The notes under the pieces are model-generated. The model saw nothing but the letters and a program-made list of their open reading frames with translations, did not search any database and had not been told where the DNA came from. A stretch of DNA of 43,095 nucleotides from Verrucomicrobiota bacterium. Its GTDB lineage: Bacteria; Verrucomicrobiota; Verrucomicrobiia; Opitutales; Opitutaceae. The translations under genes and the position numbers were made by a program. The DNA lies in the NCBI GenBank assembly GCA_016871775.1, contig VHCI01000018.1, forward strand, positions 1-43,095, read 5' to 3'. This document shows positions 26,311 to 32,931 of this stretch, piece by piece. Within the stretch, counting starts at the first letter, position 1; each line of letters begins with the position of its first letter.

Positions 26311-27456
26311 TCAGGGCGCCGCGAGCAGCCGGTCGATCGCGGCATCCAGGCTCCGGGTGAAGGCCGGGCGCTGCTTGGTCGGAACCTGGGTGAGGGCCAC
26401 GACCAGGGTCTGCCGCTCGCGGTCGATCAGCGCGAGCGTGCCCGAGGCGCCGTTGTGCCGGAGGCGCACGCCCCGGCCGTCCGGGCCGGCGCGGACGACG
26501 TTGAAACCGAGCGCGTACCCGTCGCGCGCGGTTCCCGGCTGCACGGTCTGCAGTTCGGCGAGGACGGCGGCCGGCAGGAGGACCCGCTTCCCCACCCGCC
26601 CCTCGTCCAGGTGCAGGCGCAGGAGTGCGGCCACCTCGTCGGCGGTCGCGACCAGCCCGCCGCCCGGGTTGGGGAACGCGAAGGCCGGACCCCCGGCGTC
26701 GGGGACGAGGGAACCACCGCTCCGGTCGTAGAAGGTGGGCAACCGGGCGCCGCGCTCCGGCGCGAGGCCGGCCGGGAAGGCGACGCCGGGGATCCCGAGG
26801 GGTCCGAGCAACCGGCGCGCCAGCAGGACGGAGAACTCCTCCCCCGCGACCACCTCCGCCACGCGCCCGGCAACGAGGTAACCGAGCCCGGAGTAGGCGT
26901 AACGCGCGCCGGGCTCCGCGGCCAGACCGGCCCGCGCGAGGTCCTCCACCGCGTCGGCCAGCGTGCCGCCGGTGCGGATCCGCCAGCGTTCCTCCCCCCG
27001 GGCGGACTGGCCCGCGAAGCCGGCGGTGTGCGCCAGCAACTCGCGGACGCGGGGGACCCGCGCGGCGGGCGCCCCACCCGCGAGCCGGACGCCCCGGAAA
27101 GCCGGCAGGTGCCGGTCCAGCGGATCGTCCCAGCCGAGCCGGCCCTCGGCCACCAGCAGGCCGAGCAGCGCGGCGGTGAAGGGCTTCGTGACGGACGCGA
27201 TCCGGCAGGGGGCATCGACGGCGAAGGGGTTCCCGCGCGCGAGGTCGGCCACTCCGAAGGCCTCCCGGAAGACGACCTCGCCTCGGCGCGCCACGAGCAT
27301 CACGCCACCCGGGACCTGCCCCTCGGCGATGCCCCGGCGCCAGACCTCGCGGAGCGCCTCGGCTTGGTCCGGGGCGAGGGCCGGCGCGGCCATCCCCGCG
27401 GGCAGGAGCAGGCCGACCAACAGGACGAGGAAAGCGAGCGGACGGTACTTCAACAC
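26311..27456 (-). CDS. Serine hydrolase of the class C beta-lactamase/esterase family
   Basis: Exported serine hydrolase of 381 residues with a signal peptide about 1-23. The SxxK motif is SVTK (Ser88, Lys91). The second motif is YSG at 188-190 where class C enzymes usually have YxN. HNG (334-336) stands for the KTG box. These changes are common in esterases and peptidases of the family, so beta-lactamase activity is unlikely. Inside a sulfatase cluster a role in removing an acyl group from a glycan is plausible but unproven. The start is GTG at 27456 (a TTG follows directly), 6 nt after the upstream sulfatase stop; no ATG is available near. An 83-nt gap follows the stop. Confidence 0.88.
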   Translation of the reverse strand: MLKYRPLAFLVLLVGLLLPAGMAAPALAPDQAEALREVWRRGIAEGQVPGGVMLVARRGEVVFREAFGVADLARGNPFAVDAPCRIASVTKPFTAALLGLLVAEGRLGWDDPLDRHLPAFRGVRLAGGAPAARVPRVRELLAHTAGFAGQSARGEERWRIRTGGTLADAVEDLARAGLAAEPGARYAYSGLGYLVAGRVAEVVAGEEFSVLLARRLLGPLGIPGVAFPAGLAPERGARLPTFYDRSGGSLVPDAGGPAFAFPNPGGGLVATADEVAALLRLHLDEGRVGKRVLLPAAVLAELQTVQPGTARDGYALGFNVVRAGPDGRGVRLRHNGASGTLALIDRERQTLVVALTQVPTKQRPAFTRSLDAAIDRLLAAP

Positions 27457-27462
27457 GCGTGG

Positions 27463-29079
27463 TTAGCCGAAGCTGCCGTCCAACGCAACCGGCCACGGCA
27501 GGACGCCCGTGCGGCGTGCCCACCCCTCGTAGGCGGCCACGAGCGCGGCAAGGCGCGCCGGCTCGCGCGCGGCGAGGTTGTCACCCTCGGCGCGGTCGCG
27601 GCTGACATCATAGAGCTCCCACGGGCCACCATCGGCCGCGACCAGCTTGTGGTCGCCGTCCCGGTAGGCGCGGTTGCCCATATGCTCCCAGCCGCAGGTG
27701 AAGGGCGCTCCCGCGGGCGGCGGGGTGCGCAGGTCCCTTCCGGGCAGGGCCTCGCCGGACGCGGGGGCAATCCCCGCCGCGGCGAGGCAGGTGGGGACGA
27801 CGTCGAGCACGGTGGCCGGGTCGCGCCGCCAATCGCCACCTGACACGAAGCCGGGGCCATTCGCCAGGAACGGGATCGCGATGCCTCCCTCGTGGGCGAA
27901 GCGTTTGTGGCGGCGGAAGGGCGTGTTGCTCACCTGCGCCCAGCCCGGCCCGTAACCGGTGTAGGAAAGCGGGCCCCCGAGCAGCGCCGGGTCGTACCGC
28001 TGCAGGGACGGATCCGTGACCGGCGGCAGGGAGGGGTCGCCGCCATTGTCGGAGACGAAAAGGATGAGCGCGTTGCCGCGGCGGCCGGCGCGCGCGAGGG
28101 CGTCCAGCACGCGGCCCACCTGATGGTCGAGGCGGTGGAGTTGCGCGGCGTAGACGGCCATATGGTGCGCGCGCTCCTCGGGGTCGGGGACGGCGGACCA
28201 GGCCGGAACGCCGGGATCGCGCGGCGCGAGCCCCCACGCGGGATCCACCAGCCCGAGGCGAACCTGGCGGCGATGGCGCTGCGCGCGCACCTCGTCCCAA
28301 CCGGCGCGGTAGCGGTTGCGGTAGAGGCCGATGTCCTCGGCGCGCGCGTGCAGGGGCCAGTGCGGGGCGGTGAAGGCGAGGTAGAGAAAGAGCGGGCGCG
28401 GGTCCGCGGCGCCGGCCTCGATCTGGCCGACGGCGGCGCGCGCGATCTCGTCAGTGAAGTAGAAGTCCCGGCCGGGATCCAGGCTGATCTCCCGGTCGTC
28501 GCGGAACAGGCGGCGCCGGCGGCTCTGGGCGCGGCTGCCCGAGGGGTCGAAGTAGCTGGCCGCGCCGCCGAGCAGGCCGAAGCTGGACTCGAACCCGCGG
28601 TCGCAGGGCCAGTGGGGGCGGTGCTCCCCCACGTGCCACTTCCCGGAGAGGCAGGTCCGGTAGCCGGCCGCGCGGAGGCGTTCCGCCAGGGTCGGCACCC
28701 CGGCGCGGAGGAACCCCTGGTAGGCGGGCGGGTTCGCGCGCGGCGGCTGCTCGTGCGTGACCATGAACCCGAGTCCGGCCTCGTGCGGGGTGCGGCCGGT
28801 GAGCAGCGCGGCGCGCGACGGGCAGCAGCGCGGAAAGGCGTAGCCCTGGGCGAAGCGGGCGCCGCCCGCGGCCAGCCGGTCGAGGTTCGGCGTGTGGATT
28901 TCCGAGCCGTGGCAGCCGAGATCGGCGAAACCGAGGTCATCGGCCGCGATCACCACCAGGTTGGGCCGTTCCGGAGCGGGGAGCGCGGGCAGGCGGGCCG
29001 TCGCCATCCACGCGGCGCCGGCGGAGGTGGTGCGGAGGAAACGGCGGCGCGGCAGGGGATGGGAAAACAGCGGGGTCAT
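27463..29079 (-). CDS. Tat-exported sulfatase (arylsulfatase)
   Basis: Type I sulfatase of 538 residues. Unlike its Sec-type neighbours it starts with a twin-arginine signal (PRRRFLRTT at 10-18), so it is probably exported folded, after formylglycine formation in the cytoplasm. Metal ligands Asp47/Asp48 (AADDLGF), formylglycine site CCPSR at 85-89 followed by AALLTGRTPHEAG, then SGKWHVGEH, APHWPLHA, FVSDNGGD and AHEGGIAIPFL. It is the longest sulfatase in the window and lacks the basic C-terminal tail. It begins 1 nt after the upstream sulfatase stop and ends 6 nt before the serine hydrolase. Substrate unknown; the overall pattern is that of broad arylsulfatases. Confidence 0.93.
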   Translation of the reverse strand: MTPLFSHPLPRRRFLRTTSAGAAWMATARLPALPAPERPNLVVIAADDLGFADLGCHGSEIHTPNLDRLAAGGARFAQGYAFPRCCPSRAALLTGRTPHEAGLGFMVTHEQPPRANPPAYQGFLRAGVPTLAERLRAAGYRTCLSGKWHVGEHRPHWPCDRGFESSFGLLGGAASYFDPSGSRAQSRRRRLFRDDREISLDPGRDFYFTDEIARAAVGQIEAGAADPRPLFLYLAFTAPHWPLHARAEDIGLYRNRYRAGWDEVRAQRHRRQVRLGLVDPAWGLAPRDPGVPAWSAVPDPEERAHHMAVYAAQLHRLDHQVGRVLDALARAGRRGNALILFVSDNGGDPSLPPVTDPSLQRYDPALLGGPLSYTGYGPGWAQVSNTPFRRHKRFAHEGGIAIPFLANGPGFVSGGDWRRDPATVLDVVPTCLAAAGIAPASGEALPGRDLRTPPPAGAPFTCGWEHMGNRAYRDGDHKLVAADGGPWELYDVSRDRAEGDNLAAREPARLAALVAAYEGWARRTGVLPWPVALDGSFG

Positions 29080-29080
29080 C

Positions 29081-30565
29081 TCAGCGGGCGAGGCGGATCG
29101 GATTGTTGGGCAACCAGTGCTTCGGGGATGGGAAACGGTGCCCGCCCCGCCCCCCGGGGCCCTCCTGCTCCTGCTGCGCGAGCCAGCCCCGCATCCGTCC
29201 GAGGAGATCCCCGCGCAGCGCGGCGGCGGCGGGCTCGGCCCAGAGGTTGCGCGTCTCCGCCGGGTCCGCGGCGAGGTCGTACAGTTCCCCCTCGTCCGCG
29301 GCCGACGGCGGGCCGTCGTGGTAGACGGTGAGCTTGTGCGGCCCGCGCACGATCATCGTGCAGTGGATCGGCGGGTCCCAGAACACCTTCCGCCGGTTGA
29401 TGCAGCTGTTGCGATAGACGCCGAACGCGCAGTCGCGGCCCGGGCCGGAGCCCTGCAGCGGCAAGGCGTCGGGCAGCTCCGCCCGCCGCGTCGCGGGGTC
29501 CGCCCCGGCCGCCGCGAGCGCGGTGGCGGCGAGGTCGTGCAACTGCACCAGCGCGGGGGAGCGCGCCCCGGCGGCGATGCCCCCCGGCCAGCGCGCGAGC
29601 AGCGGCACGCGGGCGCAGGCTTCATAGAAGTGGGCACCCTTCCCGAGCAGCCGGCGTTCGCCGAGCATCTCGCCGTGGTCGCTGGCGAAGAGCACCAGCG
29701 TGTCCCCCGCCACGCCCGCCGCCGCCAGCGCGTCGAGCACCCGGCCGACGCACGCGTCGAGGAACCCCACCGAGGCGTGGTAGCTGCGCCGCATCCGCCG
29801 GATCTCGTCGTCGGTGTAGTCACCGAGCGCGCCGAGCACGCCCTCCGCCTCCTCGCGCCGCACCCCGGCGGGACGGTCCGGCGGGCCGGCCCGGCGGTCG
29901 ACGGTCTCCATCGCCCCGAGGCGCACGCGGTCGAGCCACTCGGGCGGGTGGTCATCGAACGGGTCGTGCGGGTCGACGAAGCTGGCGCAGCAGAAGAAGG
30001 GACCCCGGGCCGCCTCCGCGCGGATGAAGGCGCCGGCCCGCTCGGCCACCCAGGTCGAGAAGTGCAGCGCGTCCGGGATGTGCCCCACCGCGCTGCCCTC
30101 CCGCGCGAGGCGCGCGAGGAAGGCGGGATCGCGCTCCCGCAGCCAGTCGCGGTAGGCGTGGAAGCGGCAGTCGTGGTTGTAGGGGGAGAGCGCGTTCTCG
30201 TAGACGTCGAAACCGGCGTGGGCCGGGACCTCATTCTGGTCGACCACCCGGGCGCTCACGTGGAGTTTTCCGAACAACGCCGTCCGGTAGCCGAGCCCGC
30301 GCAGCGTCTCCGGGAACAGCCGCTCGGTGGCCGGGAGCACGTCGTGCAGGTTGTGGACCCCGTGGCCGTGCACGGTCTTCCCGGTCCAGAGGCAGGCCCG
30401 GCTCGGGGTGCAGACGGGGTTGTTGACGTAGCAGCGGTCGAACACCGTGCCCCCGGCGGCGAGGGCATCGAGGTGCGGCGTGGGCACGCGCGTGCCGCCG
30501 TAGCAGCCGAGGGCGTCGGCGCGCAGCTGGTCGCTGAGGAGGAGCAGGATGTTCGGGCGGGGCAT
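29081..30565 (-). CDS. Sulfatase without a signal peptide, possibly cytoplasmic
   Basis: Type I sulfatase of 494 residues whose first residues (MPRPNILLLLSDQLRAD) are already the start of the catalytic domain, so no Sec or Tat signal exists. The ATG shares a base with the stop of the upstream symporter (TGATG). Metal ligands lie in SDQLR, the formylglycine site is CTPSR at 52-56 followed by ACLWTGKT, and GKLHVSAR, SFVDPHDPF, ASDHGEMLGE and FYEACARVPLL complete the active site. Of the eight sulfatases only this one lacks an export signal. Its direct coupling to a transporter gene suggests that it desulfates an imported mono- or oligosaccharide inside the cell; this is inference. It has no basic tail. 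Confidence 0.92.
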   Translation of the reverse strand: MPRPNILLLLSDQLRADALGCYGGTRVPTPHLDALAAGGTVFDRCYVNNPVCTPSRACLWTGKTVHGHGVHNLHDVLPATERLFPETLRGLGYRTALFGKLHVSARVVDQNEVPAHAGFDVYENALSPYNHDCRFHAYRDWLRERDPAFLARLAREGSAVGHIPDALHFSTWVAERAGAFIRAEAARGPFFCCASFVDPHDPFDDHPPEWLDRVRLGAMETVDRRAGPPDRPAGVRREEAEGVLGALGDYTDDEIRRMRRSYHASVGFLDACVGRVLDALAAAGVAGDTLVLFASDHGEMLGERRLLGKGAHFYEACARVPLLARWPGGIAAGARSPALVQLHDLAATALAAAGADPATRRAELPDALPLQGSGPGRDCAFGVYRNSCINRRKVFWDPPIHCTMIVRGPHKLTVYHDGPPSAADEGELYDLAADPAETRNLWAEPAAAALRGDLLGRMRGWLAQQEQEGPGGRGGHRFPSPKHWLPNNPIRLAR

Positions 30566-32931
30566 CAGGCGGGGCCCGCGGGTCCGCGGGGCGGCAGGGT
30601 CCAGAGCGTGAGGCCCGTGAGCGGGCGGCGGGCGCCCCCCGCCGCGGCAACGGCGAGCGCCACGGCGGCGCAGGTCGCGAAGCCGACCAGGCCGTACCAG
30701 AAGAAATGCAGCCGCGTCGCCTGCTGCACCCAGAGGAGCACGGCGCCGCTCGCGACCACCCCGGCGAGGGCCCCCGCGGCGTTCGCCCGCGTCGTGAAGA
30801 TCCCCAGCGCGAAGACCGCCGCCAGGCCGGTGCCCATCAGCCCGACCAGGGAGATGTAGGCGTCGAGGAACGACCGGATGTCGAGGGTGGTGAGCAGCAG
30901 CGCCAGGCCCGTGGTCGCGACGCCGAGACCCGCCGTGGCGCCCCGCGCCCAGCGCAGGCGCGCGCGCGCCGACAGGCCGGGCCGGCCGCGTTCCACGAAG
31001 TCCGTGACCAGCGCCGTGGCCCCGCTGTTGAGGTCACTGGAGACGTTGGACTGCGCCGCCGCGAAGATGCCGGCCACCACGAGGCCGGCCAGCCCCGCCG
31101 GGAGGTGGTCGGCGACGAAGAACGGCAGCAGCGACTCGCCGGCGATCGCCGGGTGCAGGGCCTCCGGGTGGTGCTTGAAGAACAGGTAAAGACCCGTCCC
31201 GAGGGCGAAGTAGAGCGTGGCCGAGGGGAAGGCAATCAGCCCGTTCAGCCAGATCGCGCGCCGCGCCTGCGCCTCGTCGGTGGTCGTGAGGTAGCGCTGG
31301 ATCACGGACTGGTCCGAGGTGTAGGGCACCAGGTTGTTGATGAGGTTGCCGAGCACGATGATCCAGGTCGTCGCCTGGACCGCGCTCCACGACCAGTCGA
31401 CGAGCCGCAGCTTGCCGTCGGCGGCAGCCTCGGCCGCGAGCGCCGCGACGCCGCCCCCCGCGCCGCCCAGGAGCGCGCCGAGGCAGAGCAGCGCGGCGCT
31501 CAGCATCACCCCCGCCTGCAGCACGCTGGTCCAGATCGAGCCCTCGATCCCGCCGAGCACGGTGTAGACCGTGCAGAGCCCGCCGATCAGGAGCACACAG
31601 GCGACCACGTCGAGGCCGCACACCGTGGCCAGGGCGAGCGAGGGCAGGTACGTGACGATCGCGACGCGGCCGAGCTGGAAACACACGAACACCACGCTGG
31701 CGTAGGCCCGCAGCGCGAAGCTGAAGCGCCGCTCCAGGTACTCGTAGGCGCTGGCGACCTCAAGCCGGCGGAAGAACGGCAGGTAGAAGCGCGTGATGAC
31801 CGGCGCGAGCAGCAGGATGGTCAGCGGCGCCAGCAGGAAGGTCCAGTCGGTGGCAAAGGACTTCGCGGGCATCGCCAGCACCGTGATCGAGCTCAGGGTG
31901 GTCGCGTAGACGCTGATGCCTGCCGCCCACCACGGGATGCGGCCACCCGCGAGGAAATAGCTGCGGGCATCGCGCGCCCGCCGCATGAAGTAGGCGCCCA
32001 GGCCCATCATCGCCACCAGGTACGCGCCCAGCGTCGCGTAGTTGATGGCGCCGAACTCCGGCCGGCGCGGCGCCAGCGCGAGCGCGCCCGCGGTGCGGGC
32101 ATCCGCCGGTCCCGCGATCACCGCCAGACCGGCCCCCGCCGCCGGCCCCGCCGGCACCACTCCCTCGCCCGGAGACGGCGCCGCCCAGGCCCGCGTGACC
32201 GGATGCCAGAGCCACAGCGGCCCGGGCTCGCCGGGAACCGCGAACCCGAGATGCGCCGCGCCCACCCGCGCCGCCACGAGCGCCACCGGCGTCGGGCCCG
32301 CGCCGGGCCCGGCGTGTTCCCGCCAACCGGCCCCCGCGCGCTGCCACAGCGACCAACCCGACGCGGTGCCCACCGCCAGCACCAATCCCTCGCGCCCCGC
32401 CACGAGCGCGAGCGGCCGCGCGCCGGCGGGCACGGCAGGCCGTGGTTCCTCCGCCCAGCCCGCGCCGGCACGGCGCCAAATCCGGAGGGCACCTTCGTGG
32501 AGCGCGGCCGCAAACCATTCCCCGGCGGCGCCCGCCGCGACGACGGGGGCCCGCGCCCCGGAGACCGGCACCGGTGCACCGGGCCCCGCCGTCGCGTGCA
32601 AAGCGCTCCAGACCCCCGCGGCGTCGGACTCGGCGAGCAGGAAACCCCCGGCCAGCGGCAGCACGGCGGGAAGGCCGGCCGGGCCGCTCCGCACTTCCCG
32701 CGCCGGCCCGCCAGGAGGGGAAACGCGGGCGCTCCAGCCCTCCGGGGTGGCCACCAGTTCAAGGCGCTCGCCCCTCCCGTCCAACGCGAGACGGGGGCCA
32801 CCGGACCAGGGAGCGCCGGCCACGGAGAAGGCCGGCGGACTCGCCGCAGCCGGGATGAGGCCAAGGCCCAGGGAAAAGAGCGCGGCCCGCAGGGGACCGC
32901 GCCGCCGGGACGCGGGGGCGGACGCCGCCAC
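30565..32931 (-). CDS. Sodium:solute symporter with N-terminal beta-propeller domain
   Basis: Inner-membrane SSS-family transporter, 788 residues, in two parts. Residues 1-31 are a signal peptide or anchor. Residues about 32-290 form an exported propeller-like domain with a repeating W..AGAGW unit (Trp152-Trp159, Trp196-Trp203, then Trp242-Trp249), a blade period of 44-46 residues. From about 298 on come 13-14 membrane segments with SSS motifs (YFLAGGRIPWW, YATTLSSITVLAMPAKS, GGIEGSIWTSVLQ, SDQSVIQRYLTT, AQSNVSSDLNSGAT). SSS transporters import sugars, sialic acids and other solutes with sodium. Fusions of SSS with NanM-like propellers are known, but this propeller shows no clear Kelch motifs. 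The start is a GTG that directly follows the TonB receptor stop (TGAGTG). Confidence 0.9.
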   Translation of the reverse strand: MAASAPASRRRGPLRAALFSLGLGLIPAAASPPAFSVAGAPWSGGPRLALDGRGERLELVATPEGWSARVSPPGGPAREVRSGPAGLPAVLPLAGGFLLAESDAAGVWSALHATAGPGAPVPVSGARAPVVAAGAAGEWFAAALHEGALRIWRRAGAGWAEEPRPAVPAGARPLALVAGREGLVLAVGTASGWSLWQRAGAGWREHAGPGAGPTPVALVAARVGAAHLGFAVPGEPGPLWLWHPVTRAWAAPSPGEGVVPAGPAAGAGLAVIAGPADARTAGALALAPRRPEFGAINYATLGAYLVAMMGLGAYFMRRARDARSYFLAGGRIPWWAAGISVYATTLSSITVLAMPAKSFATDWTFLLAPLTILLLAPVITRFYLPFFRRLEVASAYEYLERRFSFALRAYASVVFVCFQLGRVAIVTYLPSLALATVCGLDVVACVLLIGGLCTVYTVLGGIEGSIWTSVLQAGVMLSAALLCLGALLGGAGGGVAALAAEAAADGKLRLVDWSWSAVQATTWIIVLGNLINNLVPYTSDQSVIQRYLTTTDEAQARRAIWLNGLIAFPSATLYFALGTGLYLFFKHHPEALHPAIAGESLLPFFVADHLPAGLAGLVVAGIFAAAQSNVSSDLNSGATALVTDFVERGRPGLSARARLRWARGATAGLGVATTGLALLLTTLDIRSFLDAYISLVGLMGTGLAAVFALGIFTTRANAAGALAGVVASGAVLLWVQQATRLHFFWYGLVGFATCAAVALAVAAAGGARRPLTGLTLWTLPPRGPAGPA

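Noticed and set aside
26311-27456. Antibiotic-resistance beta-lactamase
   Set aside because: The YxN and KTG motifs are altered and the context is glycan breakdown.
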